In this document: in pieces, positions 32,791 through 45,042 of the stretch
Layout of the letters: every line of letters begins with the position of its first letter
Numbering within the stretch: position 1 is the stretch's first letter
Source of the DNA: Linum tenue
Taxonomy: Eukaryota; Streptophyta; Magnoliopsida; Malpighiales; Linaceae
Length of the DNA stretch: 64,000 bases
Direction of reading: 5' to 3'
Assembly: GCA_946122785.1 (NCBI GenBank)
Contig: CAMGYJ010000010.1
Location: forward strand, 46,335,134-46,399,133
Translations under genes and position numbers: made by a program
Notes under the pieces: generated by a model
What the model was told of the DNA's origin: nothing
The model's input: only the letters and a program-made list of their open reading frames with translations
The model's database searches: none

Positions 32791-33944
32791 CATGGACTAG
32801 GAAACCGGATCGTACCGGCCGGTTCGACCGAAAACCGGATCAGAAACGAAACGGTAGCCATTTAGTGGCTGAATTATCGTACCGCCTGGTTTTTTTGGTT
32901 TAACGGTTCGAAAGGAAATATCGGCCGGTTTTGTTTCCACCGGCGGTAGGCTATTTGAAACTGAACGTCTCCGTATTGTGCAACAAAATTATTTATAAAA
33001 AAAACAAAGATCCGAACTCTGAAAGCCAAACCCCAATCCCTAATAGACCGCTCCACTTCTCTTCTCCAGATTCACCCCGCCGCTCCTCTTCTCTAGATCA
33101 CCGTTGCCGCTAGCGAACGACGAGAAGGGTGAGCTCGACTGCTCAAGAACGCCGATGTCCTTCGCCTTCTCCAGCACAGCCTTGCCTCTGGCGACCGGTG
33201 AGAAGGACGAGCTCGAGAACGCCGTTGAGTCTCCCTCTTCTCTTCTCTTCGACCGCGAACCGCCCTTCATCTTCCCCAACTCATCCCTGTCTCCGACGAC
33301 CGGCGAAAAGGACGAGCTTGAGAACACCGCCGAGTCTCCAACGCTCTCGTTGGCGGCGGTTTTCCCCGTTGGCGGCGGCGGTTGCCATCTCAAATAAATT
33401 GCAGTCCCCTCTCCGCTGACCGCCATTATTCCCTCCGATCTCCTTCACGTCGCCAAGGCTCTACCCTCCCTCTCTGCCTTTTTAGTTTTTTGTTCGTAAG
33501 GGAAGTATTGTTTCAATAGAGAAGCAGATTGGAATTTGTAAAATGGAGAGAGAGAGTGGAGAGACAGTACTGAAAATGGAAATTGGAATGTAAATAGACA
33601 ATAGAGTAGACAAAGAGTTTTCTAGATGGATTGGAAAATTATTGCATGATACCTGAAATTATTCTATGTGTTTAGTCCCTGCAATATTAAGTTATTTCAT
33701 TATATACCTATAATTTTTATGTTAATATTTTATTTTTTCTATCTGGTATTTATCGATATTATTCCGGTTTTACTCCGGAATGGTATCATGTTTTCGCCGG
33801 TACGGTTTTTTTACAAAAAAAAGTATTTTAACTATTACAAAAATGGTATTTACCGATATGAAACGATTGAACCACGATTTTACCACAAAATATCATATCA
33901 GATATGAATCCGGTATGACGTCCGGTACGGTTTGCTGAACCATG
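32791..33944. mobile_element. hAT-like element carrying a GC-rich insert
   Basis: 1154 bp. Ends CATGGACTAGGAAACCGGAT and, inward from the right, CATGGTTCAGCAAACCGTAC, with more GTACCGG shared inside. Flanks GTTAATTG (32783-32790) and GTTAATTA (33945-33952) are an 8-bp duplication with one mismatch. The central 33040-33480 is GC-rich and gene-like, unlike the AT-rich ends. Confidence 0.65.
33104..33397 (+). CDS. Possible captured coding fragment with an internal repeat
   Basis: 97 codons in the GC-rich core of the hAT-like element. The peptide contains a duplicated segment (TGEKDELENAVESPS and TGEKDELENTAESPT), so the DNA is an internal duplication. Other frames on both strands are also open, as expected for GC-rich DNA, so coding is unproven. 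No family recognised. Confidence 0.25.
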   Translation: MPLANDEKGELDCSRTPMSFAFSSTALPLATGEKDELENAVESPSSLLFDREPPFIFPNSSLSPTTGEKDELENTAESPTLSLAAVFPVGGGGCHLK

Positions 33945-34113
33945 GTTAATTACCAATCGCACCGAACAAGAGAACTCAGTATAATTAATCGGTAATAACC
34001 ATTTTTTATAATCACGCTGCCTACCGAGTACCGACTCAATAAAAAATGAACACTATAAGCCCCACCCAAATGTCAAATTTCCTATAAAGAATTCCAAATC
34101 CCAAGCCCGACCC

Positions 34114-34136
34114 GGGTCCGGATCCTATCAGTAACC
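34114..34136 (+). repeat. MULE left terminal inverted repeat
   Basis: Starts GGGTCCGGATCC and ends CAGTAACC. Two further CAGTAAC motifs follow within 40 bp, so the end region is a short array of AGTAAC boxes, plausible transposase contact sites. Confidence 0.75.
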
Positions 34137-34270
34137 GACCTATCAGTAACGGTCAGTAACTGTTGATCCGGCCGTCCATCGCGCCATCTTCCCAGCCGTC
34201 AGATCATGCCAGTTAAAATACACGCGTGGGCAAAAACGAAATCACGTCTCTGACAATTTGAATTGCAGAC

Positions 34271-34642
34271 GTGACAGCGACAACCGTCCCGCCTTCTCTC
34301 CTTCTTCCTCTCACCTTTCAAGCGACAGTTCCACTTCCCTCTCTGCTCTCTAACTCTCCATTCTTCCTCCCGATTCTCAATTCTCTCACCAAAATCGCAG
34401 CAAAAACTTCCAGAAAAAACTTCAAATCGAACGATTTTCGCAAAGGTTTTCGAAGAATCATTCAACGATACACTGTTCTCGCTTCTTCGTCGAAAAACGA
34501 AGAGTTTCCAACTTCAACGAGGCTCAAAAATCGTTTTCGCACAAAATATCAAGGTAAAACCTCACTTCTTTCTTCGAAATCCATCCACAGAACAATAGAA
34601 CAGTATCGCAGTCACTCTCCATGCGTTGCTGAACTGATGTAG
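34271..34642 (+). other. Leader region of the Ulp1-like gene
   Basis: Upstream of the protease gene, GC-richer than its surroundings and open for 123 codons with a Ser/Lys-rich peptide. A donor-like AAG/GTAAAA at about 34553 suggests a first (possibly untranslated) exon spliced over the repeat array to 35661. I do not assign a protein. Confidence 0.35.
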
Positions 34643-34666
34643 AATCTGTTGTGTTTTGCTTCATTA

Positions 34667-35600
34667 CCATATGGTAATGTGTGGTAAATTAAGATTGCAT
34701 GTTCTAAAATAACAAAAAACCATAAGTCCTGCTGTGTTTTGCTTCGTTACCATATGGTAATGTGTGGTAAGTTATGATTGCATGTTGTAAAATAGCAAAA
34801 AACCATAAGTCCTGCTGTGTTTTAGTTTGTTACCATATCGTAATGTGTGGTAAATTATGATTGCATGTTGTAAATAAGCAAAAAACCATAAGTCCTGCTG
34901 TGTTTTAGTTTGTTACCATATGGTAATGTATGGTAAATTATGGTTTCATGTTGTAAATAAGCAAAAAACCTTAAGTCCTGATGTGTTTTAGTTTGTTACC
35001 ATATGGTAATGTGTGGGAAACTATGGTTTCATGTTGTAAAATAGCAAAAAACCATAAGTCCTGCTGTGTTTTACTTCGTTACCATATGGTAATGTGTGGT
35101 AAGTTATGATTTCATGTTGTAAAATAGCAAAAAACCATAAGTCCTGCTGTGTTTTAGTTTGTTACCATATGGTAATGTGTGGTAAACTATGGTTTCATGT
35201 TATAAAATAGCAAAAAACCATAAGTCCTGCTGTGTTTTAGTTTGTTACCATATGGTAATGTGTGGTAAACTATGGTTTCATGTTGTAAAATAGCAAAAAA
35301 ACCATAAGTCCTGCTGTGTTTTAGTTTATTACCATATGGTAATGTGTGGTAAGCTATGGTTTCATCTTGTAAAATAGCAAAAAACCATAAGTCCTGCTGT
35401 GTTTTAGTTTGTTACCATATGGTAATGTGTGGTAAGCTATGGTTTCATGCTATAAAAATGGAGGAAAACATACGTCCTGTTGTGTTTTACTTCGTTACCA
35501 TATGGTAATATGTTATAAGACATGGTTTGATGTAATTACCATATGGTAAAATGAGATAAATATATGGTTTGATTTGGTATGGTAGGAAACCATTATGGTA
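34667..35600 (+). repeat. ACCATATGGT minisatellite array 1 (82-83-bp unit)
   Basis: About eleven head-to-tail units with palindromes at roughly 34671, 34751, 34914, 34997 and on to 35538. A unit is the palindrome TTACCATATGGTAA, then TGTGTGGTAAA, TATGGTTTCATG, TTGTAAAATAGCAAAAAACC and ATAAGTCCTGCTGTGTTTTA. It lies between the leader and the first coding exon of the protease gene. Confidence 0.95.
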
Positions 35601-36784
35601 CCATATGGTATATCATGGTAAAAAGCACGCTAACAGACCATTCCTAATTTCTACATTCAGGTACACTATGGTAAACCAAAGAAAAAATTTTCGCACAAGG
35701 TGCAGCCCAACAAGAATATCTGCAATTGCAAGGACTATAAAAGATGACCAGAAAGAGAAACTTGAGATATTAGGCCTAGCAGGCTTAATATCAATCAAGC
35801 AGACAAAGATAAACAACCATTTTGCACTGTTCGTAATGAACAAATACAATCCAATGAAACAATCTTTCAAGCTACCTGACGGGACACGCATGAAGATATC
35901 ACCAATCGACTTTCATAGGGTATATGGTCTGCCAATGGGGAATAGGGAAGTTGTACCTCCCACGATTTCTTGGGACGACGCAGCAGATTATGCAGTAGAA
36001 ACCCTACTGGAAGTAGATGGAAAATCCACTCCAAGGGTAAAGCTAAGTCAGGTAGAAAAAGATCTTTCTACAGTTACCAACATTAAGAGATGGTTACAAT
36101 TGTTCTTTCTGCTGGTCACCGGAGGCTTGCTGTGCCCAACTTCAGCCCCTATGGCTGAACTCAACATGCTTGAGTACTTGAAGACTGATGAACAGAAACA
36201 TTTCACCAGCTACAACTGGTGCAAATACTTCTTCAACCACATGAATGAAGGATTGAAATCACCAAAGCTCTACGTCAATGCAGATCTTCACTTCCTTACA
36301 GTAAGTCTCCATTCCCTTGGCCATTTCAACCATGTTACTCATATATTTTATATATAAATGATACTCTTTGAAAAAACTAATACAACTATCTGCATAAAAA
36401 GGTATGCTTCATGTACAAACTGGACGAAATGGCATTCTCAACCCAGCTTCGAACACCAACAGTAAGCTACTATGATGATAACAATGTTGATAGCAACTTT
36501 GAGAACATTAAGAGCTACTACAATGGAAAAGAGTTGAACGAGATCGAAAAGGTTGCCAACATTAGAGACAATGAGGCTGATGACGCAGCTGATGAGGAAG
36601 AGGAGAATGAGCCAGTCTATGAATCACCGAAAAGACAAAGAAACAAAAGTCCAGAGCAGTCATCATCACTGAACTTTGATTTGAAGAATATCAGAACAGT
36701 CAACCAAGTAAGTACAAATTATCTATATTACAGTTGTCCAATTCAAATTATCTATATTACAGTTGTCCAATACATGCTAAGCGT

Positions 36785-37275
36785 AAGTCCTTCTGTGTTT
36801 TAGTTTGTTACCATATGGTAAAGTGTGGTAAGCTATGGTTTCATGTTATAAAAATGGAGCAAAACATAAGTCCTGTTGTGGTTTACTTCGTTACCATATG
36901 GTAATGTGTGGTAAGCAATGGTTTCATGTTATAAAAATGGAGGAAACCATAATTCTTGTTCTGTTTTACTTTTTTACCATATGGTAATGTGTGGTAAGCT
37001 ATGCTTTCATGTTTTAAAAATAGCAAAAAACAACAAGTCCTGCTGTGTTTTAGTTTGTTACCATATGGTAAGGTGTGGTAATCTACGGATTCATGTTATA
37101 AAAATGGAGGAAAACATAAGTCCTGTTGTGTTTTAATACGTTACCATATGGTAATGTGTGGTAAGCAATGAATTCATGTTATAAAAATGGAGAAAACCAT
37201 AATTCTTGTTCTGTTTTACTTTGTTACCATATGGTAAGGTGTGGTAAGATATAGTTTCATGTTATAAAAATGCAG
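36785..37275 (+). repeat. ACCATATGGT array 2 (intron 2 of the protease gene)
   Basis: Six palindromes with the array-1 flank, at about 36814, 36896, 36978, 37061, 37145 and 37226. Same orientation as array 1; the unit is slightly changed (ATAAAAATGGAGGAAAAC replaces AATAGCAAAAAACC). Confidence 0.93.
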
Positions 37276-38559
37276 AATAGTGATAATAATTGCCAATACC
37301 ATGTATTACCACCATGGTAACTAACCATACTCCCATTATGCAGGCTGAGAATGCAATCAAACTGCTTGAAGCATCAATGAAGGCAATGATGAAAGCAATA
37401 AAAGACCAGTACAAAAGCCAAATTGACAATCTGATCAGACACAAGGAGAATCTTGCGAAAGAAAGCTGTGATGAATATGTTCAGCCCACAGAAGGAGAAA
37501 AATCTCAGTGTGAAGATGATGAAGAAGAGAATGATGAAGAAATGCATGCCAGTTTGAATAAAACACTCAATGAAATATTCAAACAGACAAACATAGACCA
37601 GAACGAAGAGGAGAACGAGGAGCAAACACAGAAAGAAGATGATTCACAACCATCTACAGTCGATCTTGTTGCATCTACACCGAAGCCAAAAGAAAAGGAG
37701 CAAGATGATTTTGCTCCAGGAGCTGTGAATAGGGAAAGCATCCCAAAAGAAGGAGATCCACTGGGGGAAGTTGCAACAGAACCACCAGAACAATCTGTTC
37801 AAGAAGGTCTGAATCAGGGAACACCACAACAAGAGGACACCCAGAAAGCAGTTCTAGAACAGACATCTGCAGAAGAAACCGAAGAAAAAGGAGCTACCAA
37901 AACAGCAGATCCAATGGAAGTTGATAAGGAAACAACAGAAGAAGGGAATACAGGGCAAGCTGCACAAAAGACTGCAGAAACTGACAGCGAGAAGACGGTG
38001 TCAGATGATGTTGTTCGTGAAGAGGCTCCAAAACTGACAACCGAAGCTGCTGAGAAGCCTAAAGTGACGAGGGAAGACGACATTCCATCCTTTGATCTCA
38101 GCCCTCTCAACCGTCAAACACCAACAACACCAACAAAGTTGACTACCAACACGGCAACCGATCAACCAGGAGAGCCTCGCAAAAGAAGAATCGTGATAAA
38201 GAATGTACACGGAAATGAAAAGAAGGCAAGAGCAACACCACCACCAGAACAGCCACAAAGCACCCAGTCACAGACGGGGTCATATGCTATATGGTCAAAT
38301 CTGTGCACAAACAGCCAAGAGAAGCTCAAGGAAGTCCGTGAATGCATAGATGCTTACCTAGAGGACCTGAATTCTCCAGCTGCCGAACCAGTTGCTCCAC
38401 AGTCACAAAAATCACCAGTTGAATGGTCAACACCAACACAAACAACACCTGATGATATGTTCAGCAACATCCTGGAGTACATAAGATGCAAAAACAAGAA
38501 ATTTGCCAAGAGGTAAGTCATCATCTTAAAACTTCTACTGTTATATGATGTTACTGTAG

Positions 38560-38870
38560 TGATCTAGTTTGTTACCATATGGTAAAATATGGTAAGATAT
38601 GGTAAAATTAGATAAATCTATGGTTAATGTTACAAAATGTAGTAATGCACAAGTCCTGTTTTGTTTTAGTTTAATACCATATGGTATGATGTGGTAAGCT
38701 AGGGTTTGTTGTTAAAGAATGGATTAAACCATAACTCCTTTTCTATTTTACTTATTACCATATGGTAAGATGTGGTAAGCTAGTGTGTTTTACTTATTAC
38801 CATATGGTAAGATGTGGTAAGCTATGGTTTTGTTGTGGTAACCTATTGTTTGATGTCATAAATTAAAGTA
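38560..38870 (+). repeat. ACCATATGGT array 3 (intron 3 of the protease gene)
   Basis: Four palindromes, more diverged units, with GATGTGGTAAGCTA after the palindrome. Single ACCATATGGTAT motifs follow in intron 5 at about 39329 and 39405. Confidence 0.9.
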
Positions 38871-40114
38871 AACCATCCGTCCTGTTGTGATGTGCTTTTA
38901 TACAGTGATGAGATAATGTTTAAAAGGAAGGATGGAACATCTTGCTGAAAAGGGAGTCAGTACAGTCGATTGACATTGGCTGTGAATCACATCTGATGTC
39001 ATCGGCTGGTATGGAGATGTAATGAACAGGAATGAAGCAAAAAAAGGAAAATTCAAAAGGTGGTTCTTCGATACATCTTTGGCAGTAAGTAAACCCACCC
39101 ATATTCTGTCAATAGTTCTTAGACAACACATATATAAAACACATAATAACAACCACAACTTTCAGGGTGACTGCCAACTGGACATTGATAGTGGCAATCC
39201 TGTACTATCTCCAGACGATTACTACAACAAAGTGGACTTGGACATCACCAACAAAGAATGGGCCAAAAACCTCAGCTTCACAGAATGTAACCTTGTAAGT
39301 ATCTCACCACAATTTTTGCAGTGGTTACCATATGGTATATAGTGGTAAAATTAGTTTGCAATGGTTCTTAACTTACTGTTCATCACTTATATGGCAACTG
39401 CTTACCATATGGTATACTGTGGTAAAAATTATTTTGCAGTGGTTTCTTCCCTTACTGTAATAACAAGCACTACATCATGATTTGTGTCAACATCAAAGCA
39501 GAGAGATTTGAAGTGCTCGACAGTCTCCGTCACAAAGATTTTGAAAAAACATACAAATCAATGGCAGAGAGGGTTGTCCAGTACGCAATCAACTACATGA
39601 AGACACAGTTTGCAGACAAGACAGTAAGGTGGGAGAGGTTTAGCTGGTTCAAGCTCGAGAAGGTTACACAACCAGATCAAATTTCATGTGGGATGTACGT
39701 CATCAGGTGGATGAGACACTGGGAAGGTAAGTACAACAGTGCCCTGACCAAAGATTGGAAGAGGATTGATCTCATAAATGAAGAAAGGGAGTGCCTGATG
39801 TTGGACATCATTCTTGATGAAGAAAATCTTGAACGGGAAAGGATCATGAAAGAAGCAACAAAGTACTGCAACATGAAGAACAAGAGAAAGAGTTGAAAGG
39901 AAGGAAATGAAAATTCTATTATCGTTTGTGTTAAGTAGTAGGAGGGTATGAGTAAGCTTTTGAGAACAAACTCACAATGTTCAGTAGCCACTTCATTTTA
40001 ATTAGTAGGATGGTATGAAACAACTTATTATGGTTTGTATTATGACTAAAAGAAATGTTCTGTTTTTTTATTATGTTAGCAAATACTTAACATGTGTTCT
40101 TAATTCCAAAATTA

Positions 40115-40560
40115 CCACATTTTACCATATGGTAATGTGTGGTAAATTATGATTGCATGTTGTAAAATAACAAAAAACCATAAGTCCTGCTGTGTTTTGC
40201 CTCGTTACCATATGGTAATGTGTGGTAAATTATGATTGCATGTTGTAAAATAGCAAAAAACCATAAGTCTTGCTGTCTTTTAGTTTGTTACCATATGGTA
40301 ATGTATGGTAAATTATGGTTTCATGTTGTAAATAAGCAAAAAACCATAAGTCCTGCTGTGTTTTAGTTTGTTTACCATATGGTAATGTGTGGTAAACTAT
40401 GGTTTCATGTTGTAAAATGTTGTAAAATAGCAAAAAACCATAAGTCCTGCTGTGTTTTAGTTTGTTACCATATGGTAATGTGTGGTAAACTATGGTTTCA
40501 TGTTGTAAAATAGCAAAAAAACCATAAGTTCTGCTGTGTTTTAGTTTGTTACCACATTTT
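40115..40560 (+). repeat. ACCATATGGT array 4 (intergenic)
   Basis: Five units close in sequence to array 1, downstream of the protease stop codon and in the same orientation. Confidence 0.93.
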
Positions 40561-41085
40561 ACCACATGGTAATGCACTGTAAAATCAATTACCACACATA
40601 CCACTTCCAAAATACCATATTTTACCACATGGTATGGCATGGTAAAAATAAATTACAACACTATACCATATGCTATGGCAAGGTAAAATCAAATTACCAC
40701 ACTATACCATATGGTTATGGCATGGGTAAAATCAAATTACCACACTATACCATATGGTATGGCATGGTAAAATCAATTATCACACAGAACCCTCACATTT
40801 AACTTCCAAATTACCACACTTTACCACATGGTAATTTACTATAAAATCAATTACCACACATGCCACTTCCAAAATATCATATTTTACCACATTGTAAAAT
40901 CAATTACCACACATTACCACATGGTAAAATCAAATTACCACACTATACCATATGGTATGGCATGGTAAAATCAATTATAAAACAGAACCTTCACATTCAA
41001 CTTCCAAACTATCACATTTTACCACCTGGTTTGACATGATAAAATCAAATTACCACATTATACCACATGGTATAACATTGTAAAA
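40561..41085 (-). repeat. ACCATATGGT array 5 (intergenic, second unit type)
   Basis: Units of the form ACCACACTATACCATATGGT, then ATGGCATGGTAAAATCAA. The orientation and unit change at about 40560, midway between the convergent genes. Confidence 0.88.
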
Positions 41086-42714
41086 TTAATCCAACAAAAC
41101 CAAAAACCAATCCAAAAGAACAAAATAGCTTCAACAACTCAACCAGCATCAACCATTCATTCAGATAATCCTCTAAGAAAACTATTACAGCTTCAGCCTT
41201 AAACTTTCTTCAACAGCCTTCAAATTCTCCTCCTCAAGCCTGCTAGTTTTTCTCTTCTTCTTGCTTACAGCCCTTGCAGCCTCCGCAACTGGAATTGGTC
41301 GTTTCGAAGGCTTGAATGAATCTTTTTTAGGCTTAAACCCCTTCACTTTTTGGACCGGTACATCATCTATACCAAGATAACAAAAACAAACTACAATCAA
41401 TGACAGATAACAAAAACAAAAACAAACTCTAAACAATTAAAAAAAACTTACTATCACCGTTAGAAGACGTGCTTGTTCCAGCAGGTTCAGTAATCGATAG
41501 GGCTTCACACTTTTTGATCAAATCAGTCATGAAGGCCATGGCTGATTTATACAAATCATCATCCAATGCAACCCTGCTGATCATTGATGCAGAAACAGCT
41601 GACAGATTGAAAAGACGAGAACGGTATTTCGATGGACTATCAGTAGACGGAACTTCAAAAGAAAAGTTCCCTCCAGTTTTCGCTGCCCTTGTCCACCGCT
41701 TCAAAATCAAACTGCTAGGAATGTGCTGGAACTTCAGATTGCATGTTGTAGACCACAACATATCATATCCCTTAATTTGATGCTTACAGATCATACCACT
41801 TGACTCCCACTTACGGCAAGAACACTTGATTTCACCGTTTTCAAAATCAACCTTCAACACCCTACTATCCAACCTTGTAAGGTCATCCTCCAATATGAAG
41901 ACATCAAACAGTCCTACATGTCCTTCTGGTTCTATCTCCGTATTGGAAAAAATATTATACGCAAGGGATTCCTTGTACTGATCCAGGAAAAACTTGAATA
42001 TCTTCGGCGTATACACATTAGCAACTTGCTTCACAATAGGGCTAGTAAAAACCGAGAATCAGCCAACCTAGATAAGGCATAGTACTCTTCTTGTTCTTCA
42101 GCATCCCTCTTATTATCAAGCATCCTCTCAAAGTGCACAAAGAACCTACTAACGCTAAACTCTGACTGCAAGTAATGTCGAATATTACTATTGCAGCACT
42201 CACTTAGCTGGGTACTCTTCATTCCCGCACCAAAATGACAATTCACCCAGGCTGAAGACCACTTCGTCCTGACTTTGTAAATGCCCTGTAACCAACTGTG
42301 TCCCAAAGGTCCCTTCCCAGGAAAACACTTCTCAATCATCTTCTTCCAATTATACTCAAAATCATCCTCATCATCAGCATTATACATCAAATAACTAAGC
42401 TCACGAAGGAAGTCAGAGTCACACAAACTTCCCAGATTAACAACTGCATTCTGAGCAATATGCCATGTACACAACCCATGAAAACAATCTGGGAAAACAG
42501 ACCTTATACCAGCAGCAATTGCAGCAGCCTGGTCAGTAAACATTGATAACGGTCTCACACCTCCCATGCATTTCAAAAACTGATCGAAAAGCCATTCAAA
42601 TGTTGCCGTTGTTTCATCATATAGAAGAGCAGCCGCAAAGACAGTCAGTTGGTGATGATTGTTGAAACCAACAAACAAAGCTACATAAACATAACAAAAT
42701 GTGAGTAAAAACAA

Positions 42715-43045
42715 TTCTACCAACACATACCATGTGGTAAAAGGTACGAATAACAATAATACCAACCCATACCATATGGTAAAGACTCATACCATGTGGT
42801 AAAGACTTCTAAGAACAAAAAAAAAAACAATCCACACCAGACTACCATATAGTACACACTTCTAACAACGCAAAAAACACCACAAATAACCTTGTTACCA
42901 ACCCATACCATATGGTAAAAGACTTTTAAGAACAAAAACACAATGCAACAGCCCATACCATATGGTAAAATACTTTAAGAACAAAAACCACCTCAAATAA
43001 CCTTGTTACCAACACATACCATATGGTAAAATACTTTTAAGAACA
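42715..43045 (-). repeat. ACCATATGGT array 6 (intron 2 of the transposase gene)
   Basis: Four palindromes in units of the form ACCAACCCATACCATATGGT then AAAAGACTTTTAAGAACAA, at about 42771, 42910, 42957 and 43018. Confidence 0.9.
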
Positions 43046-44019
43046 AAAAAAAAACATGATACAGAATGATAATAATAATAATCATACAAACTAACAAACA
43101 CAATAATAAACAACAAACTAGAAAACATACCTAGTGGCCGATACTCTTTGTTAGTCCGGTAAGTAGTATCAAAACTAATTGAATCACCAAAATAATGATA
43201 ATCCATCCTCATCCCATCTGCCCAAAAAATACTAGCAATGTTCTCTTCAACATCAACCTCCACCTCATGAAAGAACCCAGGATCCAGCTGTGCTTGACGT
43301 CTAAAGTATTCAAGCAATGCAGTCGCATCACCATACTCCATTGATGACGTCCTAACCGTTCGCAGATGGTTCTTCAAATCATTCTTTGTGAACCCAACAA
43401 ACTTCCGACCACCACCAGCCCTACTAATTGCATTATACGAAGAAGTCACACCAATACCAGCAGCATCATTCACCTCTGCCAACATCTTATACACAGGAGC
43501 CATTCGTCTGCTGGATCTCACATAGTGACGCAGAGACTCAGGAATCATGTCATGGTTGTGCACATTATACCAACGATAGATCTTGTAGCATTTAAACTCT
43601 TTAAACCACCTCAGTCGTATATAAGCACCATTACATCCACCCCTGAGTTCTGGAACATTACGAACACGAACCGTCGTATCAACAACACCTGCATTATCAG
43701 GGTTATTCTCGCTACCTCTTTTCCAACCTTCCTTATTGCAACAATACTTGATATAATATACAGCTGAAGAACCACCATTGAGCTTCGGACACGCTGATTG
43801 GTTATAAATCCTCACACCAAAACCTTCATGATTCCCATAATCAACATAAAAATTATATGCATCATCTGGTGTATTGAACTCTAAGTCCTTCCAAGAATCA
43901 CGAACAGTAGGATCTATACCATTGAAACCTACAAACATTATGAAACAACATATTAAATGGATTCCACACCACAACAGTATGAAATCTCAATGTATACCAA
44001 TAATTACAGCCATGATACA

Positions 44020-44245
44020 AGAGTTACCACCATGGTATGGCATGGTAAAATCAAATTACCACACTATATGGCATGGTAAAATCAAACTACAACACTATAC
44101 CACATGGTATGGCATGGTAAAATCAATTATCACACAGAACCCTCACATTTAACTTCCTAATTACCACATTTTACCACATGGTAATGTACTATAAAATCAA
44201 TTACCACATGATAAGGCATGGTAAAATCAAATTACGACACTATAC
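44020..44245 (-). repeat. Array 7 (intron 1 of the transposase gene)
   Basis: Short units with ACCACATGGTATGGCATGGT and AAAATCAA. Diverged relatives of array 5, mostly with ACCACATGGT in place of the perfect palindrome. Confidence 0.8.
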
Positions 44246-44614
44246 AAACTTCAATAAACAAACAAATTTGCATATCTTACCTCCTGATTCACCAGAGTTA
44301 GCTGAATGATCAAATCCAAGATCAATAGATGAAGAAGCAGTTCCAACAGCACTAGATGAAGAACCAGATCCTACAACGCTGGTTGAAGAACCAGATCTAT
44401 CAATTGGAACAACATCGCCACAATTTACGTTACTCATCTCACCAGAATACTGCCAAAACACCAAAACACAAAGAACATAACACATGAACAAGCTCGATTA
44501 GCTAAACATAAACAAGCTCGACTAGCAGCAATGAAAAACCTCCAACGAAACCAGAGATCAACAGAAAACTCGATTAGCTAAACAGAAAGAATAAAAAAAC
44601 TAATATCTAACCTC

Positions 44615-44880
44615 GTCGTCGATCAATTATGGAGAATCAGAAAAGATTCGCCGTCCCCTGTTTCGCAGCGGCTGCTCGCAATTTCTCTCTACAAAAACCG
44701 AATCCAACTCGCGCACACGTCGATCAATTATGGAGAATCAGAAAGCTCGATTCGAAGCTGCTGCTCGCAGTTTCTATCGCCGTCGATCAACCATGGAGAA
44801 TCGCCGTCCTTGTTTCTCAGCTGCTGCTCCCCCTGCTCGTAGTTTCTCTCTCCAAAATCCGAATCCAACTCACGCACAGA
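44615..44880 (+). repeat. Three tandem repeats, about 95-100 bp, near the right MULE end
   Basis: Repeats open CGTCGATCAATTATGGAGAA (about 44618, 44718, 44780 with variation) and contain GCTGCTGCTCGCAGTTTCT. They lie in the leader of the transposase gene (minus strand), between exon 1 and the right terminus. Confidence 0.8.
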
Positions 44881-45042
44881 AAGATTTGCAACGGACAAAG
44901 AGGGAAAGTCATTTAATTCAAATATAAAATATCGGACAAAAATGCCCCTGACCGTGGACAAAAATCACCGCATCAATCACCACAAGATCCGTCCGGCCAA
45001 GATCGACGGTCCCTAGGTGGTTACTCACGGTGAGTAACAAAG

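Larger units (their letters stand above)
35668..39896 (+). pseudogene. Ulp1-like (C48) protease gene of the MULE, six exons
   Basis: Exons inferred from GT/AG sites and frame: 35668-36300, 36402-36707, 37344-38512, 38906-39084, 39166-39294 and 39468-39896. Exon 1 is the plant-mobile N-terminal domain (FALFVMNKYNPM; HRVYGLPMGNRE). Exon 3 is a long acidic Glu/Thr/Pro-rich linker. Exon 6 is the cysteine-protease core: His at 39468, Asp at 39519 (EVLDS), Gln at 39669 and Cys at 39687 (ISCGMYV). Such enzymes cut ubiquitin-like modifiers (SUMO) from proteins; the role in MULEs is unknown. Exon 4 has two apparent one-base losses (near 38951 and 39018), so this copy is probably dead. Confidence 0.85.
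41185..44437 (-). pseudogene. FAR1-type MULE transposase gene, four exons
   Basis: Exons from GT/AG sites: 44281-44437, 43131-43928, 41452-42680 and 41185-41366; phases agree. Exon 1 is Ser-rich (from MSNVNCGDVV). Exon 2 has the FAR1 DNA-binding zinc finger (CPKLNGGSS..YCCNKEGW..HNHDM). The DDE core spans exons 2-3: Asp at 43168 (SFDTTYRTN), Asp at 42532 (FTDQAAA), Glu at 42199 (TQLSECC), with CFHGLCTWH between. The SWIM finger is CSCRKWESSGMICKH. The last exon is basic. A one-base frameshift near 42045-42060 breaks the frame between the core and SWIM, so this copy is probably inactive. Confidence 0.9.

Noticed and set aside
34667..35600. Regular 82-83-bp repeats as a CRISPR array
   Set aside because: Plant nuclear DNA; the repeats are continuous minisatellite units without unique spacers or cas genes.
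37505..38110. Long serine-rich minus-strand frames opposite exon 3 of the Ulp1-like gene
   Set aside because: Antisense shadow of a Glu/Thr-rich coding exon; the splice sites and protease motifs all support the plus strand.
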